DNA from: Verrucomicrobiota bacterium
GTDB taxonomy: Bacteria > Verrucomicrobiota > Verrucomicrobiia > Opitutales > Opitutaceae
Assembly (NCBI GenBank): GCA_028293545.1
Contig: JAQGOP010000018.1
Span: 86,756 to 150,755, forward strand
Length of the DNA stretch: 64,000 nucleotides
Reading direction: 5' to 3'
Of the stretch, positions 1-7,883 are shown one piece after another. The notes beneath the pieces are model-generated. The model saw only the letters and a list, made by a program, of their open reading frames with translations. It did not search any database and had not been told where the DNA came from. The first letter of the stretch is position 1. Each line of letters starts with the position of its first letter. Both the position numbers and the translations under genes were made by a program.

Positions 1-1037
1 TTGAATTTCACGCCCTTCGGCGCCCGCGATTCGACGGTCCGATAAAGCAGTGCCTTGATCTTCTCGGGGTTCTGGTTCGCGACGAGTCGACAGCTGATCT
101 TAACGAATGCCTTCGATGGAATCACCGTCTTGCCGCCCTCCCCTTGGTAACCTCCACCGAAACCATTGAACTCAAGCGTCGGGAAAAACCTCAGCGCTTC
201 GAACGGCGTGATCCCGGGCGGAGTGTGAAATGCGTCGATGCCCAGGAATTTTCGGTACTCGGCCTCGTTGCCGCCGAGTTTTTTCAATTCGTCCCGCTCC
301 CACGGTTCGACATCGAGCACATCGTCGTAATAACCCGGGACGTTCACCCGTCCGTCCGGCGAGTGCAGCGAAGCGCACAAATCAGCGAGTGCTTGGATCG
401 GATTCAACAGCACGCCGCCGTGCAGTCCGGAGTGCAGGTCGCTGTTCGGCCCGGTCGCCTCGACTTCAAAGGTCACCAAACCGCGCAAACCCGCGGTGAT
501 CACCATCTGCGTTTCATTGGGAATGCCGGTGTCCGACAGGAACACCAGGTCCGCTCCCTTGAGGGTATTTTTATACTTCTCGAGAAACGGCAGGAAACTC
601 GGGCTGCCCATCTCCTCTTCGCCTTCGACGAGAAAAGTGATTCGCAGCGGCAGGTTGGGATTTTCCTCCAAAAGCTGAGCGACCGCCGTGACGTGCGTCA
701 TCAGCGGGCCTTTGTTGTCGGCGGCGCCCCGGCCGTAAATGCGGTGCCCGCGGATCGTCGGCTCGAACGCCGGCGACTGCCACAAGTTGAGCGGATCCGC
801 CGGCTGCACGTCGTAGTGGCCGTAAATGATAATATGGGGCCACGTCGCATCTCCGCCCCGGTGCGCGAGAATGATCGGGTGCAAATCGGTCTTCACGACG
901 TCGACGGCGAAGCCCATCGAGCCAAGCAATCCGGATACAAACTCCTGGGCGCCCCGCATGCCGTCCTTGTATTTCGAATCGGCGGAGACGCTTTGGAAAC
1001 GAATGAATTCCTTCAGTTTTTCAACGGGGTCAAACAT
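1..1037 (-). CDS. M20 family metallopeptidase (dipeptidase), C-terminus cut by the window edge
   Basis: A zinc-dependent exopeptidase of the M20/M25/M40 family that removes residues from short peptides, most likely in the cytoplasm. The 345 visible residues include the first metal-binding motif GHYDVQP (His74, Asp76), the bridging aspartate in GRGAADNKG (Asp107) and the catalytic glutamates in EGEEEMGS (Glu141, Glu142). The insertion domain follows and the reading frame is still open at base 1, so the last third, with the final metal ligand, lies outside. The ATG at 1037 starts with a typical family N-terminus (FDPVEKLKEF). No Shine-Dalgarno sequence precedes it. The exact substrate cannot be told. 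Confidence 0.88.
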   Translation of the reverse strand, partial: MFDPVEKLKEFIRFQSVSADSKYKDGMRGAQEFVSGLLGSMGFAVDVVKTDLHPIILAHRGGDATWPHIIIYGHYDVQPADPLNLWQSPAFEPTIRGHRIYGRGAADNKGPLMTHVTAVAQLLEENPNLPLRITFLVEGEEEMGSPSFLPFLEKYKNTLKGADLVFLSDTGIPNETQMVITAGLRGLVTFEVEATGPNSDLHSGLHGGVLLNPIQALADLCASLHSPDGRVNVPGYYDDVLDVEPWERDELKKLGGNEAEYRKFLGIDAFHTPPGITPFEALRFFPTLEFNGFGGGYQGEGGKTVIPSKAFVKISCRLVANQNPEKIKALLYRTVESRAPKGVKF

Positions 1038-1229
1038 GCCAACGACCGTGGCGGAAAACGGATGGCCACGCCAACCGCAAAACACTCCGGCTGGGAACAA
1101 AACCGCTGGTCACTTCAACAACTACAAAATCGGACAAGCGCCTAAAATCCCTCCCGCTCGCTCCCGTCTTTTTTAACCACGCCTGGATACGAATCTACCC
1201 GAATCGGCATTTCGAATCGAAGCGTCAAC

Positions 1230-1856
1230 TCACGCCGCCCGGCGCGAGCGGCGCGCCCACAGCCACACGCCCGCGATCGCGATCACCGCGAGCAGCATTG
1301 CGCACCACAGCGAGTACTCGTGGGTGCGAGCCAGTGCCTCGTGCATTTCCTCGAGATTCTCGCTGAACTCGGCCCATAGCCACCGGCCGACCCACACAAA
1401 GATCGGCACGCTGGCCAGCGCCGCCAGCCCGTCGAAAAACAAAAACTTCACGAACGAAACCTTCATCGAACCCGCCGTGAAAAAAATCGGCGCGCGCAAT
1501 CCCGGCAGGAAACGCCCGATGAAAAGAGCCATCGAACCATACCGCTCCATCAGGCCTTCCACCTTGATCTGCTTCCGCGACGGCAGGATCCGCTGCAGCC
1601 AGCTCGACGCCAGCAGCCGGGTGCCCAGGTAGCGTCCGGCGAAAAAAATCATCGAATCCCCGCCGAGCACCCCGATGTACATCACCATGCTGACTCTTAT
1701 CCAGTTGCGCCCATCCATCTCGCCCAGCGCACCTGCGACGATCAGCACGATGTCCTCGGGAATCGGCAAACCGAGCCCGCAGAGCAGGAGCAAGCCAAAC
1801 GGTCCCCACAGCGAGAGGGGCGTTCCTTGGAAATACTCCAGGAGGGTTTCAAACAT
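1230..1856 (-). CDS. DedA family membrane protein (SNARE-associated/VTT domain)
   Basis: A 208-residue integral membrane protein of the DedA/VTT family, whose members are thought to act in phospholipid or undecaprenyl-phosphate flipping and proton-dependent membrane homeostasis. The N-terminal hydrophobic segment with the family motif LGLPIPEDIVL is at residues 28 to 40, followed by GGDSMIFFAGRYLG and the conserved GRFLPGLRAPIFFTAG stretch with its paired Arg residues around 114 to 130. Two further hydrophobic helices close the protein, ending in a basic tail. The length is normal for the family. It stands alone between the M20 peptidase and purH. The member-specific substrate is unknown. Confidence 0.88.
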   Translation of the reverse strand: MFETLLEYFQGTPLSLWGPFGLLLLCGLGLPIPEDIVLIVAGALGEMDGRNWIRVSMVMYIGVLGGDSMIFFAGRYLGTRLLASSWLQRILPSRKQIKVEGLMERYGSMALFIGRFLPGLRAPIFFTAGSMKVSFVKFLFFDGLAALASVPIFVWVGRWLWAEFSENLEEMHEALARTHEYSLWCAMLLAVIAIAGVWLWARRSRRAA

Positions 1857-2034
1857 GTACGGCCGCAGTTAGGGAAAAAAATACCGACTCTTCAAGTGCG
1901 GCATTCGCGTAGCATGCCCGCCGCGGCCCGGTGGCGCGAAAATCGCAAACGCAGTTCGGAACGGGCTGGGAAAGCGAAGCGAATTGTCCCCATGCCCGAA
2001 CTGCGATCGCCGATGGTTGGGCCGGCGGGCACCC

Positions 2035-3582
2035 TCAATGTTTGAAGTGCCGGATTCCCGTGAAGACCATCGCCATGCCTCGCTCGTCCGCGGCTTTGAT
2101 CACTTCCTCGTCCCGCACCGAGCCACCGGGCTGGATCGCCGCGGTGGCACCCGCATCGGCGGCCGCGATCAGGCCGTCGGCAAAGGGGAACAACGCTTCG
2201 CTCGCCACGACCGAGCCTTTCAGGTCGAGGCCCGCCTCCCCTGCCTTCCACACCGCGATCCGTGAGCTGTCCACCCGCGCCATCTGGCCCGCGCCGACGC
2301 CCAGCGTCTGTTCGCCGCGGCAATAGACGATCGAGTTAGACTTCACGTGCTTGCCGACAATCCAGCCGAACATCATGCCCGCCCACTCCTCCGCCGTCGG
2401 CGCGCGCTTCGTGACGACCTTGAATTCCGCGATCTTGCCAAGCGTCTTATCGCGATCCTGGACCAGCACGCCGCCGATCACGCTGCGAATTTCGCGCAGC
2501 GAGTCCGCGCCCATCCCAGCCTTCGCGATCATCAGCCGCAGGTTTTTCTTCTTTGAAAAAATCGCCAGCGCCTCGTCGCTGAAACGCGGCGCGATGATCA
2601 CCTCGGTGAAAATCTCCGCGATCGTCTTGGCCAGCCCGGCTTCGAGCGTCCGATTCACCACGATGATCCCGCCAAAAGGCGCCTGGCGGTCCGTCGCGAA
2701 CGCCTTCTCCCACGCCCCCTCGAGATTGTCCGCACACGCGACCCCGCACGGGTTCGTGTGCTTCAGGATCGCCACCGTCGGCTTCTCGAATTCGCCGATC
2801 AGGTAGGTCGCCGACGTGATATCGAGGATGTTGTTATAACTGAGTTCCTTCCCCTGCAGCTGCTGGAAATGCTCGTGAAACGTCCCGTACAGCGCCGCCT
2901 GCTGGTGCGGGTTTTCACCGTAGCGCAGGCTCTGGGCTTTGCGGTAGGTCAGCGTGAGCGTTTCCGGAAAACCGGAAAGCGCCGCGAGATCCGGCTCGGC
3001 CGCCTGCAATTCGAGATATTTCGCGATCGCGGTGTCGTAACTCCCCGTGCGCTGGAAAACTTTCAGGGCGAGCTTCCGCCGCAGCGTGCGCAGGGCCTCG
3101 GGCTGCCCCATCGCCGCCAGCACGGCGGGATAATCCGCGGGATCGCAGACGACGGTGACGCTCTCGTGATTCTTCGCCGCGCTCCGGAGCATCGAGGGCC
3201 CGCCGATATCGATGTTCTCGATCGCCTCTTCAAACGTCACGTGGGCCTTCGCCACGGTTTCCTCGAACGGATACAGATTCACCACCACCAGGTCGATCAG
3301 CTCGATCCCGGCCTTCGCCGCCTGCTCCAGGTGCTCGGCCTTGTCGCGACGCGCGAGCAATCCGCCGTGGATCTTCGGGTGCAGGGTTTTGACGCGACCC
3401 TCCATCATTTCGGGAAACCCGGTGTGCTGGCTCACCTCGGTGACGGGCAGGCCTTTTTCCGCGAGCAACTTGGCCGTGCCGCCGGTGGAAAGCAGCTTGT
3501 AGCCGTGCAATTGGACGAGGGCCGCCGCGAATTCGGGGAGGCCGCGTTTGTCGCTGACAGAGAGGAGCGCGAGTTTTGCCAT
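2035..3582 (-). CDS. purH: Bifunctional AICAR formyltransferase / IMP cyclohydrolase
   Basis: Catalyses the last two steps of purine synthesis: formyl transfer from 10-formyl-THF to AICAR, then ring closure of FAICAR to IMP. The 515-residue protein has the MGS-like cyclohydrolase domain first ([33 protein letters not shown]) and the AICARFT domain after about residue 200 ([33 protein letters not shown], the C-terminal GSVRDEEVI). The frame stays open upstream, but the ATG at 3582 places the protein start at [11 protein letters not shown], which matches the family and gives the usual length. It is divergent from apaG, with about 90 bases between them. Confidence 0.96.
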   Translation of the reverse strand: MAKLALLSVSDKRGLPEFAAALVQLHGYKLLSTGGTAKLLAEKGLPVTEVSQHTGFPEMMEGRVKTLHPKIHGGLLARRDKAEHLEQAAKAGIELIDLVVVNLYPFEETVAKAHVTFEEAIENIDIGGPSMLRSAAKNHESVTVVCDPADYPAVLAAMGQPEALRTLRRKLALKVFQRTGSYDTAIAKYLELQAAEPDLAALSGFPETLTLTYRKAQSLRYGENPHQQAALYGTFHEHFQQLQGKELSYNNILDITSATYLIGEFEKPTVAILKHTNPCGVACADNLEGAWEKAFATDRQAPFGGIIVVNRTLEAGLAKTIAEIFTEVIIAPRFSDEALAIFSKKKNLRLMIAKAGMGADSLREIRSVIGGVLVQDRDKTLGKIAEFKVVTKRAPTAEEWAGMMFGWIVGKHVKSNSIVYCRGEQTLGVGAGQMARVDSSRIAVWKAGEAGLDLKGSVVASEALFPFADGLIAAADAGATAAIQPGGSVRDEEVIKAADERGMAMVFTGIRHFKH

Positions 3583-3673
3583 GCTGGAAACGCGCAGTGT
3601 GTGCGGCCGCCCAAATCCGCAGCAAGTCCGAAAGCCTCTTGCTCGCGCGGGTTTACCGGCTCTCCTATGCCCT

Positions 3674-4057
3674 GTGTCCTGCTCCAGTGAATTGCCCGGC
3701 CTCGTCGCCTGCCTCGACAAACTCCACTATCACCATGGTGGAGCCACGCTCCCGCCGGACCAGCCCCACGCGTTTGTTTATTTTATCACGATCAAGAACG
3801 GATCCGAACACACCGTCACCCTGCTTGGACGCAAATGGGTGGTCGAACACGACGACGGCAGCCGCCTCGTTATCGAAGGCGATAAGATCGTCGGCGAAAC
3901 TCCGCGCCTCGCTCCCGGCGAGCAATTTTCTTACAACAGTTACCACGTCACCGGTTGCGATGCCTCGGCCCGCGGGTCGTTTCACGGAGTCGATGACCAA
4001 GGTCGGCGCGTCCACGTGCTGTTGCCTGCTTTTGCGATGACGATTCCGCGCGCCTGA
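3674..4057 (+). CDS. apaG: ApaG domain protein (Co2+/Mg2+ efflux protein ApaG family)
   Basis: A small single-domain protein with the fibronectin-III-like ApaG fold. Visible family features are the FxYFITIKN strand, [14 protein letters not shown], the glycine-rich [23 protein letters not shown] segment (split here by its conserved Gly and Pro residues) and a C-terminal FAMTIPRA strand. ApaG has been linked to cobalt resistance in Salmonella, but its molecular role is unclear. The frame is open far upstream. GTG at 3674 or TTG at 3692 gives about 121 to 127 residues, the normal size, while the longer version would overlap the start of purH on the other strand. The start is uncertain. Confidence 0.8.
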   Translation: MSCSSELPGLVACLDKLHYHHGGATLPPDQPHAFVYFITIKNGSEHTVTLLGRKWVVEHDDGSRLVIEGDKIVGETPRLAPGEQFSYNSYHVTGCDASARGSFHGVDDQGRRVHVLLPAFAMTIPRA

Positions 4058-4107
4058 GAAAAAGAGCCTCGTTCTCGCGGGTTTTCTCGTTCTCTGTCAG
4101 CTGACTA

Positions 4108-5466
4108 ATGAAGCTTATTGACTTGAACCGCGATGGCGGGATCGGTGCTAACTCAAATTTTGTGCAGTTCGGGGACCTCCGGGTACTTATCGACTGTGGA
4201 TTGCATCCCAAGAAGGTTGGTCGCGCCGCGACGCCTGATTTGGGGCTATTACGGGGGCAAACACTGGACCTGATCATCATCACGCACTGCCATCTGGACC
4301 ATATTGGCAGCCTGCCGGTCGCGATGCGTGAGCATCCGAATACACCGGTCATCATGCCGATTTCCAGCCGCATGCTGATTGAGCGCATGCTGCACAACTC
4401 GGCGAACGTCATGATGCGCCAGCGCGAGGAAAACAACATCCCCGACTATCCGCTGTTCACCCACGACGATATCGACCGCTGCGCGAAACGCATGGTCGGC
4501 CTGCCGTTTGGCCACGCCAAGAAATTCCGCGGGGGAAAAGACGAGATCGAGGTAATCTTCCATCCGGCCGGCCACGTGGCGGGTGCGGGCGCCGTCGAAA
4601 TTCACCACAAGCATCGCCAGGTCTTGTTCACCGGCGACGTCCTGTTCGAAAACCAGCGCACCCTGCCGGGCGCCAAATTTCCCGCGGGCCATTTCGACAC
4701 CGTCGTCATGGAAACGACGCGCGGCGCCACGGAACGTCCAGCCGGCAAGGAACGCGTCAACGAAATCGCCCGTCTCATCCAGAGCATCAACGACACCATC
4801 CAACGCGGCGGATCCTTCCTGATTCCGGTATTCGCCCTGGGACGCATGCAGGAAATCCTCTCCGTGATGCACGATGCCCGAAAGTTTGGGCGCCTCGTCG
4901 AATGTCCCATCTTCGCGTCGGGCCTCGGCATGGATATCGCTGACTACTTCGATGAAATCAGCCGCAAGACGCGGCATGTGAATTTTTCGCGGACGATCAT
5001 CAAGGAGCTCAAGATCAAGCCCACGCCGCGGAAATTGACTGCCGGCGAGGATCCCCAGCAGAACGCGCTCTACATCATCAGCTCGGGCATGCTCGTCGAG
5101 CGTACGCCGAGTTACACCCTGGCCTCGGGCCTCGTTGGCCATGCCCGCAACACGATCGGGTTTGTCGGCTACTGCGATCCCGAGACCCCGGGCGGCAAGC
5201 TGCTGCTGGCCAAACCCGGCGACACTTTCATTTTCGAAACCGCGCACGTTAAGGCGAAGGTCAAGGCCCGCGTCGAACGCTTTGAACTGAGCGGCCACGC
5301 CGATCGCGAGGAACTCCTGGAATTCGCGATTCAGACGGAAGCCCGCAGCATCGTGCTTACCCACGGCGACCCTCCGGCGCGCGCGTGGTTTGCCCAGCAG
5401 CTGGCGCTCAAGGCGCCCAACATCAAGGTCCTCGACCCGGTGCCGCTTCAGACCTACCAGGTCTGA
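4108..5466 (+). CDS. Beta-CASP metallo-beta-lactamase fold hydrolase (putative RNA-processing nuclease)
   Basis: A 452-residue protein of the CPSF73-like metallo-beta-lactamase/beta-CASP family. The zinc-binding motif THCHLDH (His60, His62, Asp64, His65) is intact, and later metal ligands are visible in HPAGHVAGAG, FTGDV and the C-terminal LSGHADREEL and VLTHGDPPA segments. The beta-CASP insertion lies between about residues 200 and 390 (IPVFALGRMQEIL, ISSGMLVERTPSY). Bacterial members are endo- or exoribonucleases acting in RNA maturation and decay. The true substrate is unknown. The ATG at 4108 fits the family N-terminus, and the stop lies four bases from the stop of the convergent phosphatase gene. 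Confidence 0.88.
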   Translation: MKLIDLNRDGGIGANSNFVQFGDLRVLIDCGLHPKKVGRAATPDLGLLRGQTLDLIIITHCHLDHIGSLPVAMREHPNTPVIMPISSRMLIERMLHNSANVMMRQREENNIPDYPLFTHDDIDRCAKRMVGLPFGHAKKFRGGKDEIEVIFHPAGHVAGAGAVEIHHKHRQVLFTGDVLFENQRTLPGAKFPAGHFDTVVMETTRGATERPAGKERVNEIARLIQSINDTIQRGGSFLIPVFALGRMQEILSVMHDARKFGRLVECPIFASGLGMDIADYFDEISRKTRHVNFSRTIIKELKIKPTPRKLTAGEDPQQNALYIISSGMLVERTPSYTLASGLVGHARNTIGFVGYCDPETPGGKLLLAKPGDTFIFETAHVKAKVKARVERFELSGHADREELLEFAIQTEARSIVLTHGDPPARAWFAQQLALKAPNIKVLDPVPLQTYQV

Positions 5467-5470
5467 GCCG

Positions 5471-6301
5471 TCAGTAGGCGCCCTGCACCGGCGCCGCCTT
5501 GCGCTCGATGCGCAGGACGGCGCGCAGCCGATCGCAGATCGCGGCATTGCCCGCGATGTACCGGATGCGCTTCATATTGAGGTCGAATTCCTTCAGCGGG
5601 AAAAGTTCGCCGTTCAAGAATTCCACGCGTCCCCCACCCGCCTGGCAAAGCGGCACGCCCGCTGCGATGTCCCAGACCTTCACATTGTGATCGACCGTGC
5701 CGTCGAGGATTCCCACCGCGACATACGCGAGATGCAGCGTGCTGCTGCCGAGGCCGCGGATCTTGAAATTCTCCACGATCATCTGCGCATGCGCAGCAAA
5801 GCGCTTGTCGTGCGGGCTGTGAAAACCGATCACGGTCTGCGGATTGGGCGGATCCGAACGAACCCGCGCCGGCCGATCGCCATCGAACAGGCCATAACCC
5901 GGCCCGCCATGGATCAGGCAGCGACGCGAAAGGTCGTACACCACGCCATAAACGGGAACGCCGTGGTCAAGCAGCGCCAGGGAAATGGCGCAGGTCGGAA
6001 TGCCGAGCGCGTAGTTGTTCGTGCCGTCGATCGGATCGAGGATCCACGTGAACGGTTTCGTCAGCGGCACCGGCCGATCCCCGCGCGCGTGTTCTTCGCT
6101 GAACACTTCGTCGTCGGGAAATTCCTTCTGCAGATCCCGCACGATTCCCGCGGAAATCATCAGGTCGGCGGCCGTCACTCGCGAACCGTCCGGCTTCCAT
6201 TCGCTCTTCACGCGACCAAACTCCTTTTGCATCAGAGTGGTCTGCGCCATCACGATTCGTTGGGCGGCAACGATTCGGGCGGAGTGGTTCGCTTGGGGCA
6301 T
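5471..6301 (-). CDS. Inositol monophosphatase family protein
   Basis: A Mg2+-dependent Li+-sensitive-type sugar phosphatase (IMPase/CysQ/HisN superfamily) of 276 residues. The metal site is complete: FSEEH carries the first glutamate pair, DPIDGTNNY is the signature motif and VWDIAAGVPL the second one. Substrates in this family range from inositol-1-phosphate to PAP and histidinol-phosphate, and the sequence alone does not separate them. A longer TTG start at 6319 exists, but the ATG at 6301 gives a more normal N-terminus. It faces the beta-CASP gene, with stops only a few bases apart. Confidence 0.88.
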   Translation of the reverse strand: MPQANHSARIVAAQRIVMAQTTLMQKEFGRVKSEWKPDGSRVTAADLMISAGIVRDLQKEFPDDEVFSEEHARGDRPVPLTKPFTWILDPIDGTNNYALGIPTCAISLALLDHGVPVYGVVYDLSRRCLIHGGPGYGLFDGDRPARVRSDPPNPQTVIGFHSPHDKRFAAHAQMIVENFKIRGLGSSTLHLAYVAVGILDGTVDHNVKVWDIAAGVPLCQAGGGRVEFLNGELFPLKEFDLNMKRIRYIAGNAAICDRLRAVLRIERKAAPVQGAY

Positions 6302-6703
6302 CGCACCTCTACTTCGCAATAAATGTTGGCCGCCTCAAGTGTAAATCTCACCGAGCCATCCACTAGAGCACTTCCACGCAGTCGGATGGCGCCGAAAAAC
6401 CCCATCGATCCTCAAAACTCTCCGCGGAATCCACGGAATTGCACTGATCAAGGCCGTCAGAATAATTTTCGACCGAAGTCTTAATCCGGTATGATCCGCG
6501 GATTCCGCGGGAAGGTTCGAAGGATTGTCGTTCGGCTGAGTTAGTAACCAGGCGTCGCCTCCCGGAATTTTTGGCCGCAAAAAAGCGCAAAATTTGGAGC
6601 GGCTGCGAACGAGATCCGGGAGCGCTTATAAGCGCGCGGAGGTTTCGATCCGAAGCCCCGGAAATTTGCGCTTCTTTGCGGCCAACTCTCCGAATCCTGC
6701 ATC
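6302..6703. other. Intergenic region of about 400 bases filled with repeat sequence
   Basis: No convincing gene is seen between the phosphatase start and the dinB stop. The left part (about 6410 to 6530) contains related TCCGCGGAATCC and ATCCGCGGATTCCGCGG stretches in inverted orientation. The right part is the inverted-repeat element at 6571 to 6685. Short open frames on both strands here read through repeat sequence and have no coding character. Confidence 0.6.
6571..6685. repeat. Inverted-repeat element, family A, copy 1
   Basis: A 115-base element whose ends are near-perfect inverted repeats: TTGGCCGCAAAAAAGCGC at 6571 and GCGCTTCTTTGCGGCCAA ending at 6685. In the middle is a perfect 14-base palindrome, GCGCTTATAAGCGC, at 6622 to 6635. 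A second copy with the same ends, the same central palindrome and a similar spacer (GTTTCGAT, AGCCCCGGAAATT) lies at 42965 to 43099. It encodes no transposase, so it resembles a MITE- or REP-like non-coding element. It lies just after the dinB stop. Confidence 0.85.
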
Positions 6704-7876
6704 CTAATCCGACGGCTTTCCCAGCTGATGCCCGTGCTGCACGACCGAGGCCCGCCCGCGGTTGTTTAATTTGTCCAACACCCCCGCCAGTCGACGACGC
6801 TTCTCGTCCGTCTGCGCGAACATCTCCAGTTGCGTCGCACCGTCCTCCACGCTCGAAAACCGCACGCTGACCAAGCGCAGCGGACGCCGCTTCTTCCACG
6901 CGGCCCTCAACAGCGGCGCCACCAGCGGGTAAAACGGCGCCTCCAGGTCCGTCGCCGACTCGAGGCTTCGACCATGCGACTCCTGTGTGAAATCCGGGTA
7001 ACGAATTTTAACCGTCATCGTTCGCACGCGTTTTTTGTCGTCCCGGACCTTCGGGAGCAATTCGTCCACCATCCGTTTCGCCACGCGTTCGATTTCAGCG
7101 AAGTCCGCGATGTCGCGGTTGAACGTCTCCTGCTGCGAATAGCTTTTTGCGTCCTCGTGCTCGGTTTCAACCGGCCGATCGTCCTCCCCGCGTGCCGTCG
7201 CCTGCATCTCGCGCCAGCCGGCGCCGAAAATCGCTTCGAGCTCGCTCTCGTTCTTGTCCGTGATGTCCCGGATCAACCTGATGCCATGCCGGCTCGACAG
7301 CTCCGCTTCGGTCTTCGCTCCGACGCCGGGCAATTTTCCGACCGGCAGCGGCGCGAGGAACGCGCGCTCCGTCCCCGGCGGCACCACCACGAAACCGCGC
7401 GGCTTGCGCAGCTTCGACGCGATCTGCGCCACGAGTTTGTTGGTCGCGATGCCAAACGACACCGGCACCTGCAGCTCCGCCGAGATTCGCGCTTGGAGCG
7501 CCTTCATCCTCACTTCGACCTCCGCCGAAGTCTTGAAACCGCAGGGACTGAGGTCGAGGTAACCTTCATCGATCGAATTGCGCTGCACGAGCGGGGTCAC
7601 GGTTTCACAGCAGTCGAACATCTGGTGCGACACCTTGCCGTAGAGTCCCGAAGTGTGCGGGAGCAGGATCAGGTCCGGGCAGACTCTTCGCGCCCGCGCC
7701 GTCGGCATCGGGGTATAAACGCCGCACGCCCTCGCCTCATAGCTCGCCGACGAAATGATCCCGCGCTCGCGGCCACCCACCGCGCATTTCGTGCCGCGCA
7801 GGTCCGGGCGCAGCGCGAGCTCGCATGAGACGAAAAACGCGTCGGCGTCGAGGTGGACGATGACGGGGACGGTCAT
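6704..7876 (-). CDS. dinB: DNA polymerase IV (Y-family translesion polymerase)
   Basis: A 390-residue Y-family polymerase that copies past damaged bases. Catalytic aspartates are visible in HLDADAFFVSCE (residues 8 to 19) and in SIDEGYLDLS (about 102 to 111), with the steric and nucleotide-contact region SASYEARACGV between them. Helix-hairpin-helix residues follow in LPGVGAKTEAELSS, then the little-finger domain from about 235 (RTMTVKIRYPDFT). Most family members have Ala or Ser where this one has Gly in SIDEG. QLEMF near the C-terminus may be the beta-clamp binding peptide. It is co-oriented with uvrA, with a gap of about 7 bases. Confidence 0.92.
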   Translation of the reverse strand: MTVPVIVHLDADAFFVSCELALRPDLRGTKCAVGGRERGIISSASYEARACGVYTPMPTARARRVCPDLILLPHTSGLYGKVSHQMFDCCETVTPLVQRNSIDEGYLDLSPCGFKTSAEVEVRMKALQARISAELQVPVSFGIATNKLVAQIASKLRKPRGFVVVPPGTERAFLAPLPVGKLPGVGAKTEAELSSRHGIRLIRDITDKNESELEAIFGAGWREMQATARGEDDRPVETEHEDAKSYSQQETFNRDIADFAEIERVAKRMVDELLPKVRDDKKRVRTMTVKIRYPDFTQESHGRSLESATDLEAPFYPLVAPLLRAAWKKRRPLRLVSVRFSSVEDGATQLEMFAQTDEKRRRLAGVLDKLNNRGRASVVQHGHQLGKPSD

Positions 7877-7883
7877 TGGTTCG

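Noticed and set aside
144..1145. Plus-strand open frame of 333 residues at the window start
   Set aside because: It is Arg/His/Gln-rich shadow translation opposite the M20 peptidase, whose motifs are complete on the minus strand.
6363..6899. Minus-strand open frame across the repeat region before dinB
   Set aside because: It runs through the inverted-repeat element and the end of dinB in another frame, and its translation has no protein-like features.
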